NCBI GenBank assembly: GCA_964447525.1 | Contig: CAYUSU010000040.1 | Coordinates: forward strand, 1-11,037 | Length of the DNA: 11,037 nucleotides | Direction of reading: 5' to 3' | From: JAFGDH01 sp964447525 | Lineage (GTDB): Archaea > Aenigmatarchaeota > Aenigmatarchaeia > QMZP01 > QMZT01 | In this document: piece after piece, positions 1-5,360 of the stretch | Layout: every line of letters starts with the position of its first letter | How positions within the stretch are numbered: position 1 is the stretch's first letter | The notes under the pieces: model-generated | What the model saw: only the letters and a program-made list of their open reading frames with translations | Told to the model about the DNA's origin: nothing | Database searches by the model: none | Program-made: the position numbers and the translations under genes

Positions 1-94
1 CCCAAGATGATCTGTTTGTTAATTTAATAATATTGTTACTAAAAAGTCATTAATTATACTGGTTTTTTAAGTCTTTCTCCATAATTGTGTAATT
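1..94 (+). promoter_or_regulatory. AT-rich upstream region of the aspartokinase gene
   Basis: Non-coding and strongly AT-rich. A TATA-like stretch TTTTTTAA at 63-70 is centred about 28 bases before the ATG at 95, the distance expected if the transcript starts at or very near the start codon. No Shine-Dalgarno sequence precedes the ATG. A second AT stretch at 50-58 is an alternative. The assignment is by position and composition only. Confidence 0.4.
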
Positions 95-1540
95 ATGAAA
101 TATGGCGTTGTAATGAAATTTGGTGGTAAGGGTTTAGGGACATCAGGCTATATTGACGAAGCCACTGATATTGTTGTTTCAAACAGGAGCAGAAATCCGG
201 TTGTCGTAGATTCAGCGATTGGCGTTTCTGATAACCCAGATGATCATTATGGAACTAAAACAACAGATCATCTTTTTGGCGTTGCTGATGTTAGATTAAC
301 TGGAAATACACGATCATATCATTTAAAACAAGTCATTAATCGGCATAAAACGATTCTGAGAGAACTTACGTTGGATGATGATCTCTTAAATAGTGAATTT
401 AAATTTCTTCAATCTCTTTTAGCGAGAAGGAAAGAATACAGATCTCAGCAAATGTACGAAGATGAAGTTGTAGCTTTAGGAGAGGTTATGTCTGTAAATA
501 TTTTTTCTAAATTGCTGAACGAAAAGGGATATAAATCAATACCATTAGATGCTCAGGACATTGGATTTATAACAAATTCACGATTTGGGAATGCAGACAT
601 TCGTCCAGAAAGTTATGAGGAAATTAGGAAATTTTTTATTGAATTTGACGCCAAAAATCCTCGAATTTGTCCGGTTGTTACCGGATATATTGGTAAGAAC
701 AGAAAAAATCAGAGAACAACACTCGGTAGAGGCGGTACTGATTATACAGCGATTGCATTGGGAGCTGCTCTGGAGCGTGACGTTGAAGTGTGGAAAAAAA
801 TCGAAGGTTTCTATAGGGTTTCACCCGGATTCGTGAAAAGTCCCGGAGTTGTGGATAAACTTTCATTCAATGAAGCAGAAATACTCAGTAAATATGGCGG
901 TAAAATTCTTCAAGAAAAATCAATAGGTGCAGCAAGGAAAGGAAATAAAAATATTTGGATAAGATTTATGGATGATCCTAATGCTCCAGGAACTCTTATA
1001 ATATCCGGAGGAATTAAGAAGGGTAAAGTTAAAGCAATAACTACTTTGGATGGAGTGAAAGTGCTAAGGTCACGTCCAAAAAATTATTTTCAGAGGACTT
1101 CTATTAGTTCCGTGTTGGCTGGTAACAAAGACGTGGATGTTTTTTTTGATTCTTATGTTGAGGGGGAGCCTGGATACGCAATATTTGTAGTTAGGGATAA
1201 TGGATTTCCATCAATACAGGATCATATAATGAAAACGGCAGAAATTGGAGTTTCTGGTGAAGATGATAATCATATAATTCAAGTTGTGGGTGACAATATC
1301 TCAAGAAACCATAATGTTCATGGGAGAATTGGAAAAGCGATGAATAAAGTTGAACTGTTATTGAAACAGAAAAACGAAATGGAAATAGAAAGAAAAAGAA
1401 AAAAAATTCCATTCATTGAACCAATCTATAAAATTCAACCTGTAACAGAACATAGTTATGGTATTGTTTGTACAAAGGAAGCATTGCATCCGTTGATGGA
1501 AGCATTGTATGAAGAATTCAAAGATGACTGGGAGAATTAA
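95..1540 (+). CDS. Aspartokinase-family protein with ACT-type regulatory tail (divergent)
   Basis: 481-residue amino-acid kinase related to aspartate kinase, which phosphorylates aspartate as the first step to lysine, threonine and methionine. Visible motifs are KFGG at residues 8-11 (Lys8 is the family's catalytic Lys), LGE at 128-130, FGNADI at 164-169 and GRGGTDYTA at 211-219 with Asp216. Residues about 313-481 look like two ACT domains, the second with a charged extension (about 423-437) after its first helix, so allosteric control by an amino acid is plausible. The KFGGTS motif reads KFGGKG, and the usual W-T/K-D-V-x-G-x-Y-x-x-D-P nucleotide-site motif reads WKKIEGFYRVSP (233-244), losing both acidic residues. 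The insert with TKTTDHL (54-60) resembles the subtype seen in clostridial aspartokinases. The gene is much AT-richer than its neighbours, suggesting transfer. It stands alone; no other lysine or threonine pathway gene is in the window. The family call is firm; activity and substrate are uncertain. Confidence 0.85.
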   Translation: MKYGVVMKFGGKGLGTSGYIDEATDIVVSNRSRNPVVVDSAIGVSDNPDDHYGTKTTDHLFGVADVRLTGNTRSYHLKQVINRHKTILRELTLDDDLLNSEFKFLQSLLARRKEYRSQQMYEDEVVALGEVMSVNIFSKLLNEKGYKSIPLDAQDIGFITNSRFGNADIRPESYEEIRKFFIEFDAKNPRICPVVTGYIGKNRKNQRTTLGRGGTDYTAIALGAALERDVEVWKKIEGFYRVSPGFVKSPGVVDKLSFNEAEILSKYGGKILQEKSIGAARKGNKNIWIRFMDDPNAPGTLIISGGIKKGKVKAITTLDGVKVLRSRPKNYFQRTSISSVLAGNKDVDVFFDSYVEGEPGYAIFVVRDNGFPSIQDHIMKTAEIGVSGEDDNHIIQVVGDNISRNHNVHGRIGKAMNKVELLLKQKNEMEIERKRKKIPFIEPIYKIQPVTEHSYGIVCTKEALHPLMEALYEEFKDDWEN

Positions 1541-1552
1541 ATCCACGGAAGA

Positions 1553-1563
1553 TATTTAATATT
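1553..1563 (+). promoter_or_regulatory. TATA box for the Zn-ribbon operon
   Basis: TATTTAATATT lies 43-53 bases before the ATG at 1606. With a start site about 25 bases downstream, the transcript would have a short leader of roughly 20-25 bases, enough to carry the ribosome binding site at 1599-1605. Confidence 0.45.
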
Positions 1564-1598
1564 CACTTCCATTAATAGTCAATAACAGTTAATCTTGT

Positions 1599-1605
1599 GG
1601 TGATC
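1599..1605 (+). promoter_or_regulatory. Shine-Dalgarno site GGTGATC that fixes the start
   Basis: GGTGATC directly abuts the ATG at 1606. It is complementary to the GATCACC part of the archaeal 16S rRNA 3' end, and in that register the spacing to the start codon is normal. This selects ATG 1606 over the in-frame GTG codons at 1597 and 1600, which overlap the site itself. Confidence 0.65.
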
Positions 1606-2004
1606 ATGCCGAATAAATGTACGAAATGCGGAAAGATACATCCTGACGATGCTCCGTACCTGATGGACGGCTGCGACAAATGTGGCTCGAAGTTCTTCTT
1701 TTACATCAGACAGGAACTGCTTTCGAAAGCGGAGAAGGACATGCAGGACATCTCTACGAAGGAGATGAAGGAGATAGAGCAGGATATCAGGGAAATCGTC
1801 AGCAAGGAACAGAAGCTGGACGAAGACGATACCGTGATTCTTGATGTTGAAGCGATCCGCGTTGTCAAACCCGGCAAGTACATGATAGACGTTACCAACC
1901 TTTTCACCCAGAAGCCCATCGTGATTCGTGTGGGTCCCGGGAAGTATGAGCTGGACCTCTCGTCCCTGATGCAGAAATTCCGTCGAAAAAAAGAAGGGGA
2001 CTGA
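1606..2004 (+). CDS. OapC/ArvC-family Zn-ribbon protein (DUF2072, COG3364)
   Basis: 132-residue protein. An N-terminal zinc ribbon has two CxxC knuckles at Cys5/Cys8 and Cys23/Cys26. A charged helical stretch follows (about 36-70), then a small beta-rich end containing KPIVIRVGPGKYELDL and a basic tail (QKFRRKKEGD). This layout fits the archaeal family known as DUF2072 / COG3364. As I recall, in haloarchaea this family is encoded with a Ras-like GTPase and a DUF2073 protein (OapABC / ArvABC), linked to the replication origin neighbourhood and to extracellular vesicle formation. Neither partner is in this window; the upstream neighbour is instead an AT-rich aspartokinase. The gene has a clear Shine-Dalgarno site and is followed after three bases by a membrane-protein gene, so the two are almost surely co-transcribed. 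Family membership is likely; the role is inferred from relatives. Confidence 0.8.
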   Translation: MPNKCTKCGKIHPDDAPYLMDGCDKCGSKFFFYIRQELLSKAEKDMQDISTKEMKEIEQDIREIVSKEQKLDEDDTVILDVEAIRVVKPGKYMIDVTNLFTQKPIVIRVGPGKYELDLSSLMQKFRRKKEGD

Positions 2005-2007
2005 TGC

Positions 2008-2559
2008 ATGGAGATAAAAAAAAGGACCGTTTACAATGTTGCCTGGGTATGCCTGATCGCGGGAATAATATTTTCTTTGATTTCGTTCGTTTCCCCCCAG
2101 ACTCTCGTTCTGGGGTTGATGCTTATCGGAATATGGATAATTGTGGCGGTTTACTGGGCCGCCTTTACGATAAAGGAAAACGGCGTCTCCGCCAGAACGT
2201 ATGCCGAGTTCGGGATCATTTTCGTCGCTATCGGAATGAAGATTATTCTCCTTCCCAATCTGTACATTTCGGTCAACTGGCTTTTTGGCGTATTTATGGT
2301 GGTTGGAATTGTTCTCCTTCTTATTGCCGGGGTGAAGAAGTTCAATGACCGTCAGAGCAGGGAATTCAATGTCGGTCTTTCGGCGATAGGGCTTATTGCG
2401 CTGTTGTTGATCATGGCCGGAATTATTATCAACGTGGTTTGCACTTTCTTTTTTCCGGATTTCGTGGGAATAGGTAATTACTTCTTCGTCATCGGATTCG
2501 CGATAGGAGTGATCGGGATATTCCTTTATATTGTCAAAGAGAAGGCGTTTAAAAAATGA
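2008..2559 (+). CDS. Six-helix integral membrane protein, unknown function
   Basis: 183 residues, almost entirely hydrophobic. Six probable membrane segments lie at about 10-29, 32-54, 66-86, 88-108, 123-145 and 152-176, with short loops (IKENG and KKFNDRQSRE among the charged ones) and a lysine-rich C-terminal tail (KEKAFKK), suggesting that the C-terminus is cytoplasmic. No catalytic motif or recognised family. The start is only three bases after the upstream stop codon at 2002-2004, so it is translated as the second gene of the Zn-ribbon operon. A purine-rich GAAGGGGA just upstream may serve as ribosome binding site. Because relatives of the partner gene are tied to membrane vesicles, a role in the same membrane process is conceivable, but this is context only. 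Confidence 0.75.
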   Translation: MEIKKRTVYNVAWVCLIAGIIFSLISFVSPQTLVLGLMLIGIWIIVAVYWAAFTIKENGVSARTYAEFGIIFVAIGMKIILLPNLYISVNWLFGVFMVVGIVLLLIAGVKKFNDRQSREFNVGLSAIGLIALLLIMAGIIINVVCTFFFPDFVGIGNYFFVIGFAIGVIGIFLYIVKEKAFKK

Positions 2560-2588
2560 TTTTTAGTGGATATTTAAATATTAAATAA

Positions 2589-2597
2589 CTTTTAAGT
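2589..2597 (+). promoter_or_regulatory. TATA box of the small basic protein gene
   Basis: CTTTTAAGT is centred 29 bases before the ATG at 2622, preceded by an A-rich stretch that could act as a BRE. The geometry suits a leaderless or near-leaderless transcript. TATAAAAT at 2603-2610 lies too close to the start to serve unless transcription begins inside the gene. Confidence 0.5.
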
Positions 2598-2621
2598 AGT
2601 AGTATAAAATAGGTAATTATC

Positions 2622-2957
2622 ATGAGCGACTATGTCTCAAAATATCTGAAGAAAATCTCGGAATATGCGTTGGAATATGGATTCAAAGCGCTGGAATCCC
2701 TCGGTTTGGGAAAGAACTATGAGTTCAGTCCGGTTCTCGCAGGAACTGGTGAAAGGAATTATTTTTCAACTTATGACAAAATCGATGTAATCAGCAATGC
2801 GGTGTTTAAACGAAAACGAACGGGTGGCGTTAGCAGAAAAAAATCAACTAATAGAACCCGCAAGACAAAGAGAGAATACGGAAAAAAACATCCTGATATG
2901 CCTGTTCCGAAGGAACACAATATAAGAAAAACCCGAAAGACGCTCAGAAACCGTTAA
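2622..2957 (+). CDS. Small basic hypothetical protein
   Basis: 111 residues, not recognised. The first about 60 residues have a mixed composition with a predicted amphipathic helix (YLKKISEYALEYGFKALESL). The C-terminal half (about 63-111) is dense in Lys and Arg (for example KRKRTGG, RKKSTNRTRKTKR, RKTRKTLRNR) and is probably disordered, typical of nucleic-acid-binding tails. There is no signal peptide and no cysteine. It has its own TATA box and is convergent with the tRNase Z gene, with only four bases between the stop codons. Coding status is supported by promoter, start and snug packing, but not by homology I can recall. Confidence 0.6.
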   Translation: MSDYVSKYLKKISEYALEYGFKALESLGLGKNYEFSPVLAGTGERNYFSTYDKIDVISNAVFKRKRTGGVSRKKSTNRTRKTKREYGKKHPDMPVPKEHNIRKTRKTLRNR

Positions 2958-2961
2958 AATA

Positions 2962-3885
2962 CTATTTCACGAATTCTATCCCTTCATTCGAAACCTCGAT
3001 TTTCATGAAGTCCCTCGCAGCCTTCGTGTTTTTGAAGACCTTCCTCGATTCGTCCTCCAGTTCCTTTACGTTCTGGTAGCGCCTTGAGAAATGCGTTAGA
3101 ATGAGATTCTTTACCCCGGACTTCTTCGCGATTTTGGCAGCTTCTTTTGCCCCTGAATGCATCCGGTCCTCCTTCGCTTCCACGAAGGTCGCATCGTGTA
3201 TGAGGACATCCGATCCCTTCGAGATCTTGACGATGTTATCGCAGGGTTCCGTGTCACCGGAATAAACCACCTTTATTCCTTTCCTGATCACCATTACGTC
3301 TTCCAGACGTATCTTCTTCCCCTTGAACTCGATCTCCCCCTTGCTTTTCAGCTTTCCCACCATCGGACCCTGGCGGAGACCGAACTTCTTCCCGGCAAGA
3401 GAGATGTCCACGTTCCTCCTGTCCTTTTCGACAAACGCATAAGCTACTGACGGGACGGTGTGCTTGGCCGGAATCGAGAGGATATCGTAATCATCACACT
3501 CGTAAACCCTGGTTATCATGTTCCCCTCGTAGGGCACATTCTTAGGGATGATCCTGAACCCGGCTCCCCAGTAGTTCATGTCCTTCAGGTTCTGCACGAA
3601 TCTGTCGGCATCCGGGCCGTATATGTAGATCGGATCCTTCCTGCTCTCCAGATTCATGGTGTAAAACAATCCTATCAGGCCGATCCAGTGGTCCGCGTGC
3701 CAGTGGGAGATGAAGATGTTCTTTATCTTCATGAAATTGAGTCCTGCTGTTATGATCTGGCGCTGAGTCCCTTCACCGCAATCGAGCAGTATGCGATCCT
3801 GTTCATATCTAAGAAAGACGGACGCATGGTTCCTGTGTGGCGTGGGAGGGCCGCTTCCAGTCCCGAGGAAAACGATTTCCAGCAT
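2962..3885 (-). CDS. rnz: Ribonuclease Z (tRNA 3' processing endonuclease)
   Basis: 307-residue metallo-beta-lactamase-fold nuclease that removes the 3' trailer from tRNA precursors, of normal length for the short bacterial/archaeal form. Visible motifs are LGTGSGPPTP near the N-terminus, LLDCGEGTQRQ (33-43), the HxHxDH zinc motif H61-W-H63-A-D65-H66, His142 in AKHTVPS, SGDTEP with Asp211, LIHDATF with Asp231, and LTHFSRRY with His265. All metal ligands expected for tRNase Z are present, so the enzyme looks active. The ATG at 3885 lies immediately before the conserved first beta strand. The first 22 codons are duplicated 1116 bases upstream (4936-5003), so this gene's present start and promoter may have been supplied by an insertion event. 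It is convergent with the small basic gene on its 3' side. Confidence 0.95.
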   Translation of the reverse strand: MLEIVFLGTGSGPPTPHRNHASVFLRYEQDRILLDCGEGTQRQIITAGLNFMKIKNIFISHWHADHWIGLIGLFYTMNLESRKDPIYIYGPDADRFVQNLKDMNYWGAGFRIIPKNVPYEGNMITRVYECDDYDILSIPAKHTVPSVAYAFVEKDRRNVDISLAGKKFGLRQGPMVGKLKSKGEIEFKGKKIRLEDVMVIRKGIKVVYSGDTEPCDNIVKISKGSDVLIHDATFVEAKEDRMHSGAKEAAKIAKKSGVKNLILTHFSRRYQNVKELEDESRKVFKNTKAARDFMKIEVSNEGIEFVK

Positions 3886-3887
3886 AA
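3820..3887 (-). repeat. Direct repeat copy 1: 5' end of intact rnz
   Basis: 68 bases covering codons 1-22 of rnz plus two bases before the ATG. Matches 4936-5003 in the same orientation at 66 of 68 positions. The two differences (3826/4942 and 3838/4954) are silent third-position changes in the His20 and Pro16 codons. The offset between copies is 1116 bases. Confidence 0.95.
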
Positions 3888-4042
3888 AAATAATTGGAAT
3901 GGTTATTTAATATGTTTCAATGTTTATTCAATCTTATACCAATCTGTTCGATAGGATATTTAGATAGAAGTTGAACAAAATTATTAAGATAAGTCAAAAT
4001 CAGCCCGATGTTCTCAACAAAGTTTTGATGGCGGCCCATAAT
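3888..4042. other. Intergenic region between orphan gene and rnz
   Basis: 155 AT-rich bases holding the 3' trailer of the orphan gene and the rnz promoter candidates. I see no integrase fragment, tRNA, inverted repeat or conserved RNA structure. T-rich stretches on the minus strand around 3975-4000 could act as an archaeal terminator for the orphan gene, but this is weak. Confidence 0.4.
3904..3940 (-). promoter_or_regulatory. Candidate promoter of rnz
   Basis: Read on the minus strand, ATTAAATA (3911-3904) is centred 22-23 bases before the ATG at 3885, slightly short for a leaderless start. GGTATAAG (3940-3933) further upstream would give a leader of about 26 bases. Both differ from the TATA element in front of the duplicated rnz start at 5001, so the two copies have different promoters. 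Confidence 0.4.
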
Positions 4043-4858
4043 TCACTGACAAAATAATAATGGTTTATGAGAATCGGCAAGGGGATCACTGTCATAATCT
4101 GATTCAGGAGGAGTCCATCCCGTTTTTAAATCATTTGCAAGATGCGGGAACTTTGGTTTAGAAACATTATTCCATTTCATAAGATTTTCTATGATTGAAT
4201 TCGCTTTTCCCGGCTCGGTTTCGGCTATAACCAGTCCAACATCCCCGTAACGGCTGTCCGGAATTAATATCTCAATCGTATATTTGGTACCTTCACCATC
4301 AAGTCTATTATGAATCATAACTTGGCGAGGTCCTTCCTTTTCGGAAAAAGGAACCTGTATGAAAAAAGGCAGATTATCATCATCAAGATTTGACATATTT
4401 CTTGTCATTGTTGGGTATCCGGAAGGAAAATTAAATTCAGTTACAACACCGCTTGGGGGTTCTAATAGATCAAACGAATCTCCCGAATTAGGGTCAACAA
4501 TGCATTTTTCATTCTTGTATTTCACTGATTCAGGGTTAACCACTATCGTAACAGGATGGAATCCTTTGGGAACAATTTCGCTCCTTTTTCTGTTTCTAGG
4601 CACTCTGAAAGTTGATGTCCATAATCCTTTCCCTGTCTGAGACATAAAATATTTTCTGAAATCATCGGAACCCGGATTTTGCCCATCATCCCCTAACACA
4701 GCGAAAGAAGCCTGTCCCAATGAGGTGCTTCCCAGTTTCAGGTGTTCGTAGCCGGGAAGAGAGAGTATTTTATCACTTTTAACGAAATAAATTGAGCTAA
4801 GGCTGTAATCCCCGATTTCTTTCAAACTTCTGACTTGCATTACTTCTACATCTGCCAT
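4043..4858 (-). CDS. Orphan hypothetical protein inside the rnz-flanked insert
   Basis: 271 residues from the ATG at 4858, not recognised. An in-frame TTG at 4873 would add five residues, but TTTTATAAAA at 4878-4887 is centred about 24 bases before the ATG, supporting a leaderless start there. The protein appears soluble, with no signal peptide or membrane segment. It seems beta-rich in the middle, with Pro/Gly/Asn/Asp-rich turns (for example DDGQNPGSDD and SNLDDDNLP), short runs of hydrophobic strands (HPVTIVV, TKYTIEILIP, GDVGLVIAE), and a C-terminal tail rich in Asp and Ser ending LLFCQ. Only two cysteines are seen. The gene is markedly AT-rich (about 33% G+C in a sampled line) next to the G+C-rich rnz. 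It is the sole gene between the two copies of the rnz start, so it is best read as cargo of an acquired segment. Function unknown. Confidence 0.7.
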   Translation of the reverse strand: MADVEVMQVRSLKEIGDYSLSSIYFVKSDKILSLPGYEHLKLGSTSLGQASFAVLGDDGQNPGSDDFRKYFMSQTGKGLWTSTFRVPRNRKRSEIVPKGFHPVTIVVNPESVKYKNEKCIVDPNSGDSFDLLEPPSGVVTEFNFPSGYPTMTRNMSNLDDDNLPFFIQVPFSEKEGPRQVMIHNRLDGEGTKYTIEILIPDSRYGDVGLVIAETEPGKANSIIENLMKWNNVSKPKFPHLANDLKTGWTPPESDYDSDPLADSHKPLLFCQ

Positions 4859-4877
4859 AAGAATAATTGACAAATAA

Positions 4878-4887
4878 TTTTATAAAA
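4878..4887 (-). promoter_or_regulatory. TATA box of the orphan gene
   Basis: TTTTATAAAA, a strong symmetrical TATA element, is centred about 24 bases upstream of ATG 4858 on the minus strand. It indicates that the cargo gene carries its own promoter in addition to possible read-through from the rnz-like promoter at 5024-5031. Confidence 0.55.
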
Positions 4888-4918
4888 GCAGGTGAATAGT
4901 CACTTCTGGGACCATTCT

Positions 4919-5001
4919 CTCGTAACGGAGGAAATGGACGCGTGGTTCCTGTGCGGCGTGGGAGGGCCGCTTCCAGTCCCGAGGAAAACGATTTCCAGCA
5001 T
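4919..5001 (-). pseudogene. rnz: Truncated, frameshifted rnz 5' fragment
   Basis: Starts with ATG at 5001 and encodes the same first 22 residues as intact rnz (MLEIVFLGTG... to ...NHAS). Where rnz has the codon GTC (Val23), this copy has only two bases (AT), a one-base loss. In the shifted frame the next codons TTC CTC CGT TAC GAG give F-L-R-Y-E, exactly rnz residues 24-28, but every codon differs synonymously from rnz (TTT CTT AGA TAT GAA). Homology then stops. Without the shift, the open frame from the ATG ends at TGA 4900-4902 after 33 codons, so a 33-residue peptide could be made. All zinc-binding residues are missing. It has a well-placed TATA box, so it may still be transcribed. It is the remnant of a second, diverged rnz or of an attachment site derived from one. 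Confidence 0.85.
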
Positions 5002-5003
5002 AA
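4936..5003 (-). repeat. Direct repeat copy 2: duplicated rnz 5' end
   Basis: Partner of 3820-3887. Near identity starts abruptly at 4936 and ends just before the ATG at 5003. On both outer sides the sequence is different but related: diverged rnz codons on one side, and a different TATA-containing leader on the other. Together the two copies bracket 1048 bases. Confidence 0.95.
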
Positions 5004-5023
5004 TATAATTTTGGTGTCCCTGT

Positions 5024-5031
5024 ATTTTAAA
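5024..5031 (-). promoter_or_regulatory. TATA box in front of the rnz fragment
   Basis: On the minus strand TTTAAAAT is centred 26-27 bases before the ATG at 5001, preceded by a C-rich stretch. This is the ideal spacing for a leaderless archaeal gene, better than that of the present rnz promoter. It may be the original chromosomal rnz promoter now separated from the gene. Confidence 0.55.
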
Positions 5032-5059
5032 AGGGGTTTACCGGAAAAAGCATTTATTC

Positions 5060-5269
5060 TTACACTATCTCTATCCGGTCAATCGGGTATTTTTTGAAAA
5101 GAGCCTCCATAGGCAGTCCACCGGTGGGATGATTGGCCTCGAAGTAGGAGTGTTTCGAATATCTTGGTAAAGAAATTGCGGTTAATTCACAACCGGCGTC
5201 TTCGCAGATAGGAAGAGATAATTCATTTATATTTGTTCCCGGTTTTGCGTGGAATTTCAGTTTCATCAT
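5060..5269 (-). CDS. Small hypothetical protein (69 residues)
   Basis: Begins MMKLKFHAKPGTNINELSLP and ends KKYPIDRIEIV. Not recognised. The open frame could extend upstream to ATG 5314, but a TATA box at 5292-5300 lies inside that extension and is centred 27 bases before the ATG at 5269, so the shorter form is preferred (the adjacent ATG at 5266 is also possible). The protein has two Cys residues (CEDAGCELT, a CxxxxC spacing), alternating strand-like segments and no membrane segment, suggesting a compact alpha/beta domain. It lies between the surface-protein gene and the rnz fragment on the same strand and seems to be transcribed alone. Coding status is moderately supported by promoter geometry and protein-like composition. 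Confidence 0.55.
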   Translation of the reverse strand: MMKLKFHAKPGTNINELSLPICEDAGCELTAISLPRYSKHSYFEANHPTGGLPMEALFKKYPIDRIEIV

Positions 5270-5291
5270 GCTTGAATTTACGTAAGAAAAT

Positions 5292-5300
5292 CTTATAAAA
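5292..5300 (-). promoter_or_regulatory. TATA box of the 69-residue gene
   Basis: Minus-strand TTTTATAAG is centred 27 bases before ATG 5269, consistent with a leaderless transcript. It decides the start over ATG 5314. Confidence 0.5.
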
Positions 5301-5360
5301 CCCAAATGAACCATGATCTATTGCCCGTCGGAATTGATGACGGTCTCGGATCATGATCAC

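Noticed and set aside
1139..1148. Run of eight T in the aspartokinase gene as a possible frameshift site
   Set aside because: The reading frame passes through as D-V-F-F-D into ACT-like sequence on both sides, so no shift is needed.
2004..2348. 114-codon + strand frame overlapping the membrane-protein gene
   Set aside because: It shares its DNA with the six-helix protein, which has clear membrane segments and tight coupling to the gene before it. The alternative translation is rich in Arg, Cys and Gly in a way typical of an out-of-frame read.
3460..3954. 164-codon + strand frame antisense to rnz
   Set aside because: It is the complement of a fully conserved tRNase Z. No promoter or recognisable protein supports it.
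3888..4042. tRNA or other RNA gene as insertion target near rnz
   Set aside because: No cloverleaf arms or TTCGA-type loop could be found; the region is AT-rich leader and trailer.
4043..4858. Orphan gene as a transposase or integrase that could explain the insert
   Set aside because: No DDE, tyrosine-recombinase (R-H-R-Y) or serine-recombinase pattern can be seen in the protein.
5349..5358. Ten-base palindrome GATCATGATC after the surface-protein stop
   Set aside because: Too short to be significant, no T-run or second copy; chance is likely.
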